A DNA stretch of 64,000 nucleotides from Phialocephala subalpina (taxonomy: Eukaryota; Ascomycota; Leotiomycetes; Helotiales; Mollisiaceae). Position numbers and translations under genes: made by a program. Of this stretch, positions 1 through 11,873 are shown piece after piece (the first letter of the stretch is position 1; every line of letters begins with the position of its first letter). The notes under the pieces were generated by a model that did not search any database, was not told the origin of the DNA, and saw only the letters and a list, made by a program, of their open reading frames with translations. The stretch spans positions 552,079 to 616,078 of the forward strand of contig FJOG01000018.1 in the NCBI GenBank assembly GCA_900073065.1. Reading direction: 5' to 3'.

Positions 1-197
1 GTGCGAGAGTTTAAAGAGGGGCAAGTGGGGCAAATTGACCTAACTTTTTTAAGAAAAATTAGCGAACAGTCCAGGGAACCGATTGTACTCTTGAAAGGCG
101 AGCCTGAAATCAACAATAACTGGGCTATTGATCTATTGTATCTCATTAGTTACTGCTATTTCACATCATCTTATTTCATTCTTAGGCATGGACTTAC

Positions 198-760
198 CTC
201 CTCCTGGCTTTCGCCAACTGTGAGTCCTTCATAAGTCATGTGCGACACTGCCGTCATGTCCGACCACGCTGGAGGAAGAAATCGCTACGAACGATGTCTC
301 CTTTCAATCGAGCATCCAAGTAATGTAAGGGGTATGCTTCAAGGTCCCGAATATCTACCTTCCCCTCATAAGGCTTGAAGACGAAGACCTCTGTAACAGT
401 GTTGTATCTACTTGAATCAAAACCAACGTACAAGCAGTACACATACAATGGAGCGTATTTGAATTTCGTCCTCCCTGAATCTGGTATTCCCTGTTCGTTC
501 GACACGATGGTACTGCTGTTCGTCGCATCTCGTTTCGGCTTGCAAGCAAAAGCCTTTGGAACGCCGCCGACCGTAGAGAGGACGCGATACGCCTGTGGGA
601 CGTCCCTTCTCTTTGTCGTATGCTTTTCGTCATCGCCATTTCGTAGAACCTAGCCACCTCTATTGAAGGGAGAGTGGATTGTATCACCCGAGTTGAAGAG
701 CATCCATAAGTTTTCAAACGCAATCTTGTCTTCCTTTCCATCCAGAACTACGAGACATGA
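198..760 (-). pseudogene. Decayed DUF7025-type AAA ATPase, N-terminal fragment
   Basis: Read on the minus strand, one frame gives a stretch resembling the DUF7025 region that precedes the AAA+ core in a large fungal ATPase family: a segment with ENLWMLFNSGD, then QAYRVLST, then a GFD...GKVDIRDLEAYPL block and a terminal RGR. The frame is interrupted by a TAG at about 650-652 and needs a frameshift near 255 to continue into a YEGLTVGES-like segment, which ends at a plausible splice donor (GTAAGT, 197-192). No Walker motifs are visible; the ATPase core would lie beyond the left edge of the window. The family role is unknown. The family assignment rests on remembered motif spacing, so it is moderate; the broken state is seen directly. 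Confidence 0.5.
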
Positions 761-869
761 TCATCGAGGACATTCAGAGCAGTAGACTTGCCCGTCTTGG
801 TATGAGCACTTGCCACTTTCGCTGGCCTACTTTTAACTCTATGCAGCGCGTACCTCCAAGGCCATTCAC

Positions 870-2040
870 GCACATGTGATCCCTACTCTTTACCAGAAAG
901 TCTACCTCAATGTCCACAATCAGCTAGGCCACTATCCCGGGAAACCTGGCCTGATCGTCTCTGCGGACAACCCAGATGTCAACTATCATTCCGTGGGATA
1001 CAGGAGATGTCTAGCCAAACAACTTTCGTTCCTTTACGCGCTAAAAAGGCATCCGGAACATGGCACACTCGTGCAAGATTTGTGATTGACGTCTTTCACT
1101 TCCTGGGCTCGCGACGTCGATCAACACCCAGGCGAGCAGGAAACATGGGAGTTTCTCAACCTCCTCATGTCTCCTCACGTCTCAATCTTATTTCCTTAGC
1201 CTATCGACACGAACGAATAATTCGAAATGCATGATTGTCAACGATTGAGGATCTTCGCCTGGTTGGACAAATGTCCTTCGCCTTTGCGCGAAGCATCCTG
1301 GTTGCCATTGACCCGGCGAAGCTTTTATCGTTGGACTTCGACAATGTCCAAGACTTTGGTTAACTGAAAGATGGAGTCGAGTACGAGATGGACGAAGGCT
1401 TGTTTCACCCACCCGAATTCGAGGGCTCCTCAGGAAACCCAATCGTCCGACGACCAGGTGTGATGAGAGACCACCTGAAGATACTTGAAGGACGATGCAC
1501 AAATCTTAAAGATTGACTCTTAGAAGTGTAGGCAACGACCACGAGGGGGATAACAGATGGTCTGCGGCAAAAGATGAAGCACGATATAAATAGTGGGGAG
1601 AGCCTTCATTGACTCCGCAAGACCAACGCTTGAGCATCTGGTCATTGAATAAGGTCTTGAACCACAAGCAAGACTGCCTGTTGACACCACAATGCAGCAT
1701 GCGATCAATATCTTCCCATGACTCGGCCGACACCGCGTTCGAATACTGCTGCAACTAAACCGTCCTATGGACAACAGGTTCTGGGAGCTAGTTTTGCCAG
1801 TACTGCTTCAAGGGTCATGGCCAGCACTCGATAGCTTCACGATTCTTGGACTCGGTGATGGGCCACGGCCAATTGCCGGAGGTGTATTTGGTCGCTTCGC
1901 AACTGCTCCGCGGGATATGACAACTGACACCGAGGATCTTCTGAAGAATTCGTTACCAGGAGTCCACGTTCAAGTTCAGAAGGAAGTAAGGAAGACGCTC
2001 TTCTTCGATGGCGGTCATCAACGAAGGCCACAAGGATAGG
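870..2040 (+). pseudogene. Decayed F-box-like/LRR family gene
   Basis: Successive plus-strand frames give fragments that, in this order, resemble a large uncharacterised family of fungal F-box-like proteins: a beta-strand-like start (YQKVYLNVHN) and RRCLAKQLSFLYAL near 900-1085; ARSILVAIDPAKLLSLDFDN near 1275; a PGVMRDHLKILEGRC segment near 1460; a WSAAKDEARY/DCLLTPQCSMR segment near 1560-1700; and VLPVLLQGSWPALDSFTILG near 1790. The fragments lie in different frames and are broken by several stops (for example after the FDN segment and near 1590), with no intron that repairs all of them. No F-box itself is visible. The order of fragments supports one dead gene; the family label is an inference from memory. 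Confidence 0.35.
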
Positions 2041-2561
2041 CTTTGATAGGGATCGAAAGATAGGCATCCTCAGCCGTTATCTCGGTGCCGTCCCTTGGCC
2101 TCCCAACGTTATTTAAATCCCGAAGATACTCCAGATCTTGGAACGACCCTCCGACTCCACATGCCACGCCTCCACCTAATTGGGGTATGGTGCGGACCTG
2201 GTGCGGTGCCCGCCATGTCGGCACAGTGGGGTAGCGAGCGGCAAGCTGTTTCCGACGACAGCATATTCCGGTTGCTCTAGCTTATCTCTCTACTTCGGCA
2301 TCGGCACCGCGCTATTCCCTACTTCTCTTGTCAAGGAAATGTTGATTCGTCTAGTCGCCGCAGGGCCGCCGGCGTCACATATTCGAAATCAAGCTGCAGC
2401 AGTGCAGTTGAACGTTACAATTCACCAGGCATCAATGAACCCTTCCCGCAGAGATCGGCATGGATGGGTTGCCACGCAAAATTGTCACAGGTCCGGCAAC
2501 GGCATGCCATTTGAGTTTCAAGTGTTTGATCATAGGTATCATTGCTATCCAAATTACATCA
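2041..2561. other. Intergenic, no supported gene
   Basis: Lies between the decayed F-box-like gene and the 3' end of the C2H2 gene. A plus-strand open frame across the second half (2180-2593) has no recognisable composition or motif and overlaps the stop of the C2H2 gene, so it is treated as chance. The AT-rich stretch just below 2562 is probably the C2H2 3' UTR. Confidence 0.5.
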
Positions 2562-3635
2562 TTAACATGTTCCTAATCCAAATGTCCTCCTGAAAGCGCC
2601 TTCCTGCGCCGGGTATGAACTTCCCCATTCTCTCTTCCGCTCTTCGAAAGGATCGTATTTTTCTTCTCGACACCTCGACATCAAGACCTGACTGTTCCAC
2701 GCTTGCCAATCATATAATCCGGTTTCTGGCTTGAAGATATCATCATATGGCAACTCTGCCATTGCACCCATGAATGTTTGAAATGGTTGGGGTCCCCAAG
2801 ATGGACTTGCTGGATATTCGGAATGGCGTCCTAGCACGGGGCTATTGTTAACAATCTCTGGAAGTCCATCGTGCATGACTGGCCATGAATCTTCGTAGAG
2901 CGTATCTAATTCATCCATCTCGGGTTCGGGACTTTGCTCTGCTGATTGTGGTTCGGAAATTGGTGGTGATGGAAGTGCTGACATGCCCAGCCAGGAACCC
3001 TCGGTTTTCTGGGGTAAATCTTTATCCGGGTATCCTGGCGCTCCGGTATCAACAACAATTGTGGAGGAAGAGGACCCGCTTCTTGACATTGCGACAGGTG
3101 GTGTAGGAAGCGATGAGATTTGTGATTGTGCTTTGGTTGGTTGGTAGTCGCTGTCGTCTGAGGATATGCTAGATGTCGACTTCTTGCGGTCTGAATGACT
3201 CAATTGCCTTCTTTTGGCGCCGTCTTGGGTGTATGAGGGTCTCCTGGAGTTTACAATGTTTCCGTTCTCGTCTCTCCAAAGTCTCTTTCTGGTCGCCAGT
3301 ATTCCCAGACCCTCTCCTCCAGCTTCGTCGTCCTTCTCCTTGTGGCGAGCCATGTGACGGTCTGAAGTATTGTTAGACATGAGCTATATGAAGGATTGAG
3401 AAGGAAGCTTACCTAGCAGGTCACGCCGACGGAAATGGGCACTGCATCTCAAGCAGGTATTATTCCCATCTTTGTGGTTCAGAGCATGTCGATGAAGATG
3501 CTCGGATCTGGAGAATGATTTTCCGCAACTTGGGTGGTTGCAACTAAATTTCTTCTTGATTCCGGCATCTGAGCACTTGGAGCTCGAGGTCGACGCTGAG
3601 GATATGGAGGATGATCTTGAACTGGTTGGAGCCAT
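2562..3635 (-). CDS. C2H2 zinc-finger transcription factor, two fingers
   Basis: A nuclear DNA-binding regulator is predicted. Exon 1 is 3635-3413 and exon 2 is 3361-2562; the 49-nt intron has GTAAGC and CAG ends, and splicing gives about 340 residues. Finger 1 (about residues 32-54) is C-x4-C-x12-H-x3-4-H. Finger 2 (about 60-80) starts in exon 1 with CLRC and is completed across the junction to DRHMARH, which confirms the splice. A Ser-rich N-terminus precedes the fingers. The rest is Ser/Pro-rich and acidic, with a conserved-looking C-terminus (YDPFEERKREW...), compatible with an activation region. Two adjacent fingers followed by a long disordered tail is common among fungal regulators of development or metabolism; no target can be named. 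No fungal-specific TF domain is visible. Confidence 0.85.
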
Positions 3636-6600
3636 TGTGTTGTTTGTGAAGTCTGGAGAAGAGTGAAGCTTGAGCTGAAGCTTAAGTCGAATCTCTCTGA
3701 TGAAGAATGGGGGAAGGAGGGGTCCAAATAATTCTGGAGGGGCACAAGTATATATCTACTCTTCGATGCGGAACAATTTCCACCTAGCTTCTGGAGCTCC
3801 CATGCCAGCCACCGATCATCGGGCGTGCACATCCATGGCAGGATCCATTTCTGGCCCGGGCACCTGTCATGAGGCGTCCGCTTCTGAGACCATGACCGTT
3901 GAAAGCGTTGCGGCGTCGAACTCCGTCACTAAGTTGTGCTGGTGCTGCTACGCACTTTGGCTGGGAGCGAGCAGTACGTGCGACCCTTACACAAGCGAGT
4001 GAGCGGGTTGAGCTTCCCACATGGTAGAAGCCTTGTCGATGTCTCTATCCCACGAACTTGCGCGATCAACGAACTTCCTAACACGGAATGTCTACACGCA
4101 GTCTTCGAATTGGCTTGCTGCCATTGGAGGAGGTACTGTGAACAACAAATTCAGGGACCTTCATAGGCCAGTTACAGGCGTCACCCCATAATTCACGTAA
4201 CGCAAGAGCCGACCCAAGCCAGGCAAATTACCCCTCCAGCGACCCTCCAGCGACTTCCAGCGACCCTCCAACGACCCTCCAACCCCTCGTGGCCCCACCA
4301 AAACCTTCAAAACGAACCCACAACCGAGACGACACAGCGCGCCCCCATGGCGCACCCTGAGCTATGCCAGCCATGCCCGCCGGAGCTCCTAACTCCACCA
4401 CGACTGAGCTCCCTGACCCAACCAACAACCCTCCAGCCCTACTCCACCTTGCCCGAAGAAACGGCGAGTGCCCTTATCGCGGCTGCAACTGCTTATCGCG
4501 GCCTACGCCCACTGCATCGGACCCGACAATGGGTAACGCTAGGCCATTAAAGCTCGAGGATTGTCGCCTGTGTCATTTAAAGTACCGCTTTCAAGTTATC
4601 GGGCGCAGCGCCGACGGCGTTCTGCGTCCTCGACGGCAAAAGGGGCCAGTCAGAGGAGACACACGGCAAATGAGGGGTTTCATTGATAGGAAAACCCCGG
4701 CCGGCATTTTCTTTCTATCTCCCAAAAATATTTCGAGATCTCGAGTTTGTGGTTGACTGGGATTCGGATTGCACCATTTGGTGGAGAGATCAGATAATAA
4801 TAATACATCCAAGAGCACGGGAGGAAGTTATGGAGAAAAGAGGCACGGTTGTGGAATTCAACCCGTCATGATTGGCTATACACGGAAGCTTTCCGAATGT
4901 TCTACTGTAAGGAGAACCTTCTGAGATGTTATGGACCTTCGAACCTTTGCAAAGGGCAAAGCTTGCGACGGTCCCGTCGCGAAGGACGGCTATCGCGAGT
5001 CGCATCTCGGTTCTCGGTTGAGCCCAAAAAGGGATGCCAGAGTTGGGTTCGCCTGGCTCGTCTCGTCATCAAGCATACGACGATTCGACACGAACTTAAC
5101 ATTAAGTCAAGTAAGTACATTATCTAGGCTATCTAGCCGATCGTGGTTGGACTTTATCCTCACTTCATGTTCGAAGAAGGCGTCGAGGACTCGAAGGTGT
5201 CACTGCCGTTGTTGGGAAAGCAAATGCCGTGGTAATTCCTATCTTGACGGTTTCTGTACAACCAGCTTCATGCTGGATTCATCAGCATGCATCTCGTAGC
5301 TAACGTGTACCGAGTCACGCCCTTTACATTACCATTGAAGAGGGGTTCGGCAAGCTCGTTTTGGAAGGAGACCCCGATAGTAGTTCGACAGCGACTTCGG
5401 CCTGTACACTTTAGGAATGCATTTGGTAAGAGAACCCGACGGCATGCGGTATACGGATAACCTTCTGCGAATGCTGGCAAGAGATAGATCGCTGGCTGAT
5501 GGATGGCGTCGGCAAACTTCCGAGGAGATGCAATATGATGTGTAGTAGTCACAGCTTCGTGAGACGTTACATATGAGAGAGTTTCTGACTCGATAGCGAA
5601 ACGGTGGCTGGGAAAGGTGACAGCGAGAGCGAGACCGGAGGGGGGAAGCGGGGATAGGCGGGTCGGTCGTTCGGGAAGACTGCTTCCGGGGACTGGTCAC
5701 GTGTCGCGGAATTAATGACTGGCTGCTTAGAAATCTGGATCGATTGCTCCCTGAGCTCGTCAACGAGCATCCTTTGTTGTTGAAGGATCAAAGCTGACGG
5801 GATCGGTGTCGACAATTCGTTATGGTGGGTGTTCGCTAACGAGAATCTTTTTCAGGGGAGGCGGATACCCGACCCTTCATATATTTCCCAAGAATGGGAT
5901 GGGACGAAAACAACATGAGACGACAAAGAGGCCAGCTGTCCTAGCATGATCCATTCTGTCAGCTCACAGACAACGCATTGTCATCACCATAATTATTCCA
6001 CGCTACAAACCCGATCATTGGATAGTTTCAGTACGATCGTGTCCTAGCGAAGCCGCTTACGTTCTTTCATACAGCATCTCGACCACAAAAATGGGATGAA
6101 TGAGGTTGAAATAAGCTCAGGAGGAAATTCGAGGCGAATGACTTCCCTGATTGGGTGGGAGCTAGGTGCTTTCCCCGGATTTTGAGCCTGGGAGCAGGTT
6201 TTGCTGGGTCCCGAGGCCCAGAAAGTGGGATGGAGATGGAGATTGTTTCCTAGTGGGAAGTTTTTGAACGAGCCGCATTCATTGGGCCTCAATGGTGTTT
6301 CTTGTACCACCTGGGTGGTTCGTCGGGATGAGGAAGGCTGTGCTCAGGAATGGGATATGCCTGATGTTGATGCATCCAAGGCAAGGTAGAGAGGGTCGTT
6401 TGCAGCGGCAGTGGAAGACGCGAGTTCCCACGAGTCTAGACTCCTGACCGTCTTTCTGCATCGAGCATCTTGGTCCTTGGATCTTGCATACTCCATCTTC
6501 AGGATGTTGAAATTCTATTCGTTGTGGAGGATATCTTTCCCCAAGGATGGGATGTATGGAGGGTATCTGCAGGGGACACTTCCTTTTCGGACCCGAGACA

Positions 6601-7272
6601 CGGGACAGCCTTATCACCCCCTCGAGTCTGTCTTGGTTTGCTTTTATTGGTTATCTTTCTTGGTATGGAGACCGATCTTGGATCTTGGATCTTGGGAGAA
6701 GGAGTGACGGTACATGTGAGGATGGGGTGGTACGAGCCGAACCGCTGTGAGATATGGGAAGGGAACTGGTGGGCTTGATTGGAGTCCAGCCCCAGATTCT
6801 TCTTCTAGCGGGACAGGCGAGGCCATCCCAGTGAGAGGGCTGAGCCGCTGGATTTGAAGAGTGGGATGGACTCCACCTTCCTGAGCGCGGCCTGGCGGCA
6901 ATGCCGCCATCAAGCGCGCCCTGAGCTCACAGGAATGTGACATCACAGAAACTCTCAAGTGAGCGCCTCATGTCGAACAAACCATTGTGGGGAATGAGGT
7001 GCTAGATAGCTCTAGCAATGACGCTGGACTGAATGTCCTAAGTAGAACTCAGGATAACATCTTGTCCGCAAGGAGCAGAAAGTTCAGCCTGAGATGAGAT
7101 ATTTACCTCCGTCTACCAAAGGAGCGGAGGGCTGTATTAAGCGGAACTTTGGGGGGAGCTTTGTTCTGAACTACATATATTTGGGGCCGGAGAGACAGCG
7201 AGACAAGTACCTCGGGACATATGCCTCGAATTCTGGATTGGGGAAACAATGAATTGATAATAAGTCTACATC
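3636..7272. other. 3.6-kb intergenic region, no supported gene
   Basis: Open frames occur on both strands but none has an ATG, composition and splice context that convince. The best candidate is a minus-strand frame from an ATG at 5815 (begins MSTPIPSALILQQQ) that closes at 5567; a following frame at 5552-5268 could be a continuation, but no good splice pair joins them. A tandem repeat near 4220 is listed separately. The rest has ordinary composition with no repeats recognised. Confidence 0.45.
4220..4290. repeat. Short tandem repeat, CCCTCCAGCGA-like units
   Basis: About five imperfect copies of an 11-base C-rich unit (CCCTCCAGCGA, with variants CTTCCAGCGA and CCCTCCAACGA) follow each other. 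This is a minisatellite-like track with strong C/G strand asymmetry. It produces spurious Gly/Leu-rich frames on the minus strand. No function is inferred. Confidence 0.7.
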
Positions 7273-8394
7273 TTAAATATACTTGTCCAATCTTAGTTTC
7301 ACCTCTTCGATATCCATCTTTCTTCCCTTTCCCTCGCCCACAGTCGGTCCTCCGGGAACAAGCACACTGTCAAGTGGATGGACGACTCTGTTTTCCGCAA
7401 GGAAATCCTCGACTGGGAACTGAACCGCATGCTTATTGATCCCCATAGCAATCAACCTGCTATACCTGAAGATCTCCGCATCCAAGGCATATTCTCCATC
7501 TTCTAGTAAGCTAGGGGGGCATGAATCCTCTTGCCCCTGTCGGGAAAGTTGGTTTCGTCTTTGGATCGTCCTTGCAGATGACTAGAGGTTCCCCCTTTAC
7601 GCCCTCCCCGCTAGCCCGGATGGGAGGCTACACTTCAGCCTCGGTGGTTCTTTCTTTGTGGGATAGCTCTGGCACATCATAAAAAGCATTCGAGTAAAGC
7701 GTTCTCCCCCTCACCACATGCCCAGCCAACAACGCCCTCAAGCACTCCCTTCCTTCCTTCTCCTCACTGAACAAACACTCATTAACCTCCTCACCCAACT
7801 TCTCAAACGCCTTATCCGTAGGACTGAACACCATACATCCCACCCACTCTCCTTCCATTTCTTCACCAACTCCCGTGATCTCCAGCGCCTTGTTGAACTT
7901 GCTAAATTTTGACATAGGGAGTTGGGATATGATTTGTAGGACAGGAGGTGGAGGACGCCCTTTTTGGCGTGGATGTCGAAAGCTTTTACTCGGGAGGAGT
8001 TGTTCATGAGGAGTCCCCTCTCATCGTGCAGGAGATTTATTCTTTCAGGGCCATTTAATAATGGTGGATGGAGGAGAATGGGCAGTGTGGATGTGGTGAT
8101 GGCTATGATGCGGGAGAGGGAGAGGGGTTCGGGAAGGATGTGGTAATGCAGGATAGCTGAAAGATCCTCGTTGGTGGTTTGGAACTTTTCGAAGGCGAGG
8201 TTTGATGGTGCGAGGATTGTGAGATTGGAATTGGTGTCGTTGAGTAGGGTCATGAGTGATGGATGGTTTTGGAGAGCTGAGATGAAGGCTGAGGTTGTGG
8301 GTGAGGAAGAGAGGATTTCGAAAAGGGTTTTGTCTGTTGATTGTGGTGAAGAGCTTTCTTGCGAGAGGAAGAATTTGAAGAGGGTGTCTTCCAT
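7273..8394 (-). CDS. Fasciclin (FAS1) domain protein, reading frame broken
   Basis: Starts at ATG 8394. The first FAS1 repeat (about residues 20-155) contains LTILAPSNLAF, an HYHILPE segment and the closing KKGVLHLL motif. The second repeat continues in another frame from about 7920 (KFNKALEITG, CMVFSPTDKAFEKLG, LLAGHVVRGRTLYSNAFY), so a +1/-1 shift lies near 7920-7930; no normal intron fits there. The tail, with LDAEIFRYSRLIA and VVHPLDSVLVPG, is in a third frame at 7510-7273; a GT-AG intron 7631-7511 would join it in phase (GTAGCC donor, weak). FAS1 proteins are usually secreted or surface adhesion proteins, but this start gives no signal peptide. It is either a decaying gene or carries one sequencing indel. 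The family call is firm; the gene model is not. Confidence 0.65.
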
Positions 8395-8704
8395 GGTGCT
8401 GGTTAATTAGACGAGAGAGGAGATTTGCCGTGAATCTAGAGGTATGAGATTGATATATCCTGCTGGTCGTGGCTGTGAGCTTCCGTTTTCGTCAAGCCAT
8501 CGCGGTGCATCAGGTGCAGCTGACGACATGCAGAGGCGACCTCTGTACATCCGTGGAACGGGGAGATACGGTTCCCAGTAATACTTGATTTACAGACATG
8601 GAAACAGCGCATGGTGAGAATAAAATACCGTCTCGCACGGCCGCGTGGTCGCTTTGGCTTATCCCCGTATCCTCAATAAAGATCTGCGAGATTCTTCAGG
8701 CGTG

Positions 8705-9132
8705 CTATGATCGTATCAAAGTCCCATCATCGAGGATATAATATCGTTCAGGCAACGCGCCCCTCTTGAATCTCTGCAGCGAAAGCGTGGTATGGATACT
8801 AATTGCTCGATCCTTCCCTAGCATTTTCGTCCATTCATCCACCGTCTTCAGATAAAGTTGCAGTCCAAGGCCCTCGAAATTTTGAGCAATGGGCTCGGCT
8901 TCAGGAACGAGGCCGAAGTATGTGACGAAGAAGGCGCATAGCCATGCACGACACTGTAGCGAGTCCCATTCCACTGCAGAGCAGCATCGGCAGCGATTTT
9001 GAGGTCCACTCGTGCGGTCGGGTTGCTGAACGGATTCCGGTTTGTACCCTCGTAGTATGTGGGAGGTGCGTCCTCTTGTCGACGGTCGGCGATGGCACCC
9101 GCCATCTTTTTCAGGAACTTTGGGGCGGGCAT
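8705..9132 (-). pseudogene. Small hypothetical gene with one frameshift
   Basis: From ATG 9132 the frame reads MPAPKFLKKMAGAIADRR and continues through WNGTRYSVVHGYA near 8940. It then changes frame by one base at a GCGCCTTCTTCG run and continues sensibly as FFVTYFGLVPEAEPIAQ through LPERYYILDDGTLIRS to the TAG at 8707-8705. The joined product would be about 141 residues. Both halves have protein-like composition and each alternative frame decays immediately, so a single indel in a real gene is likely. No domain is recognised. The break could be a sequencing error or a genuine mutation. Confidence 0.5.
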
Positions 9133-11873
9133 TGTGCAATGCGGGTTCGCAAATCGCTGGAGTTTCAAGATTGTGTTCCTGGGGTTGGTATGTGGTCGGT
9201 GTGAAAAGGGTGCTGTGAGATCCTGGTAACTGAGATGTTGATGCAAATGCAGAAATAAATATAGAAAAATCAAAGTATTCAAGGAAGGCTCAAACTGACG
9301 AATCCCGATTTGCCAGATTTGATGATACTTTGGGACCCAACACTTCTAGAAAAGGTGAAGTCTGTTCATCTTGAGACGCTAAGCCCAATCAAGTAGGACT
9401 ACCTCTTGGTGTCTGCGATTTTCTGAGTATAGCCATCGTGCTTTGTACAAATTGGGATGGAAATAATCCGCAGATTAGGCTGGTGCTGGAGCATGTCCCC
9501 TATAGAGTAACTGGTAACGGCGATTGGGTACAAATACCCCAAACACAAAGTAAAGAAGAAATAATATCGCAGGAAAAAGGGCTACTTAAAGGTTTTGATA
9601 GGATGTAAAGCAACAAGAAAAAGGAGATCTGAATTGCTTCTGATTTTGTAGCTCTTAGCGCAACATTGCTACGAGTATCGGTGTTGAGATATTGTGCATG
9701 ATGAATGGCCTCCATTCGAAACCAAAGTTGCCCAGAGCAAAATAATCGCTATCTATACCCCTCGCTGTCCCAAACAAGCAGTTTTCCGTTACGCCAATGC
9801 CCGAATGTCTGTCGTCAACTATCGCTGTTTGGTAGATGTGGATTCTTGGCGATGCTAGGAGCGCTCGTCATTATCGCTCGTTTTCTGGTGGTGTCTGGTT
9901 CCGTCATCTCGTAATCCCCATCTGCCGCTCAAGGCCGATATTCTCTATGCTCAACGTGGGCATTCTCTCCTCGCCAGCTATCATCTATCCGTCAGAAACA
10001 AAATCTCAAATTCGGTGAAGATACGCACACAGGACGGCCGGCGTGATCATATGTCAAGCCTGGTACACCGCTTGGAGTCTCTCGTCTTCCCAATGGTGCA
10101 CCACTGGGAACCTTCTCCATCTGGTGCCGCTGTCTGGGAACATATGCCTCCGGCCTTTGCGGTGATAAACTCTCCCAGTTGCCACTGTTGGGAGGGGGAT
10201 TGACCATTTCGCGTTCAAGTCTCGTCATGCAGGAACCCATCGTGATATCGGGACTCGTCAATTCGTGGGCCGAGGAAAGGAATTGGGATCAGTAAACAGC
10301 AGAGATCGTGAACGGAGAGAATTATGACTGGGATAAAAACAATTGATGTTGAGTGATTCTAGATTTATCTCCTGACTGTTGGTGACGACGATCTGGGGAG
10401 GGGTGGCCACTGGCTAGCCTCGGATCATGGGAACGGATCTGCACCTCTGGGGAAGAGCCGGTGCCCCGGATTTAGACTGGAAATAGTTGAAACGTTTGAC
10501 AGTGGCCAATCAATACCGAGGAAAAACATTTTCAGGACGAAGCTAAGTGGAAAATTAAGATGGCGCCAAGCCAATACGAAATGGCTTGCGTGCGTGCCCG
10601 ACTTTCAGAGCCTACAGGGCGGAAGACTTTCACGGCCGAAACCCGAACAGGATGCCAGTATTAAAAGAGGTATCAATGATAGAGGGGTTGATGTGTCGTA
10701 AAGAGGACATCGTGAGAAGGACCGAAAAGACGTCTGATGTACAAGCTTCAGAGGCTTTGACTTGTATGACAAGCCCGAACATCGAGACACCCGAAAACTG
10801 CGAGTCGACCATAGAGAAAAGGGTTCTGAGGCGTGAAATCGGATGCACAAGAATATCTTGGGATTGCCACCCCTTTTTTCAAACGATTGAAGCTTCTCCG
10901 CTTGACTAGATGGATCGTGCTGCCGCACATCCCAAGCCCGCCGCAATATCCGTGTGTTCCTTCCATTTGTGTCTCCCCGAGTCATGTCCTGGTGAGACTT
11001 GACAGATATGCCTGCACATGAAGGCTAGGGCAGTTCGACATTGTTGAGACTCTGATTGCTCTCGAAATTGCTGAGTTCGAAGATATTTTCCGATGCCGTC
11101 GACTTCGACTCGACCCGGATCTGCGGCTTCTCAAGAGCATAGTCGATTTGGTGGTCGTGGAAAATGCGGGGCCCCAGGTGTCCGTCGTCGTTTCTGCTGT
11201 CCTCTTGAGGCCCTTCAGCGGCTCAGTCTTTCACAACCCAAGGGCGCGCTTGGTAAGTCATGGTCTGCATTCGTCCGCATTTATTCACGGCCATGTCAGA
11301 ATCTCTGAAAGACACTTCGATACCCCCTTCTCCACGGATGCCTTTGTTTCCTTCTAGAGCCGCTAAGGTGTTGTCTTGGAGCGCGAGCACCTTCTTCAGC
11401 GCCAGACCTCGAAATTGATGGCAGGTCGTTTTGAAGTAGATTCATAATCGGGTCGTCGAGAGTCGGTTAGATATCTGTTTTGCGTCCAAAGCGTCCTTGG
11501 TTAATCAGCCAGTCTGCAAGAGTACGTAATGGTTGTTCTGGAGTGTGAGGTTGAATTACTCTTAAGTTCGTGAAAACCGAATCTACGGAGCCGCAAAAAT
11601 GTTCTTCCGAGACGATCCCAAACTCGCACTTTTCTCTTCACTGTCACCGATCCATGTTTTCTCTAGAAAAGGAATGCTCCAGCTTCAACCAAGCGCACAA
11701 AATGCATCAACTTGATCTAGCTTCTTCAAAGCCTAATTGTGGCGCCCATTCATAGCCTTGGCAATCGCCTGCTATGTGGTGGCTTACGACTCGGTCCTTC
11801 CCGTCTCCTGCTGTTGATCACCAATTCCTCTCTCACAACCTTCCTTCATCACTTACAGCTCGCAGTGCACAAC
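9133..11873. other. 2.7-kb intergenic region, no supported gene
   Basis: Several open frames of 60-130 codons exist on both strands (notably 9992-10261 minus and 10586-10985 on both strands), but none combines an ATG, splice signals and recognisable sequence. The last 250 bases are probably the promoter and 5' leader of the next gene, with CT-rich tracts just before its ATG. Confidence 0.5.

Noticed and set aside
1..234. Open frame at the left edge starting with GTG
   Set aside because: No ATG and no recognisable sequence; the region is better read as the intron and flank of the minus-strand ATPase remnant.
4364..4756. 130-codon plus-strand open frame with CPYRGCNC and CRLCHLKY
   Set aside because: The Cys pairs suggested a zinc finger, but spacing fits no family and part of the frame overlaps the C-rich repeat flank.
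7886..7930. A 41-nt GT-AG 'intron' that would repair the FAS1 frame
   Set aside because: The donor is GTCCTA, the length is below fungal intron minima, and it would remove residues expected between the two FAS1 repeats. An indel is simpler.
8900..9204. Plus-strand open frame antisense to the small hypothetical gene
   Set aside because: The minus strand gives better protein-like sequence from an ATG to a natural stop, with a single frame break.
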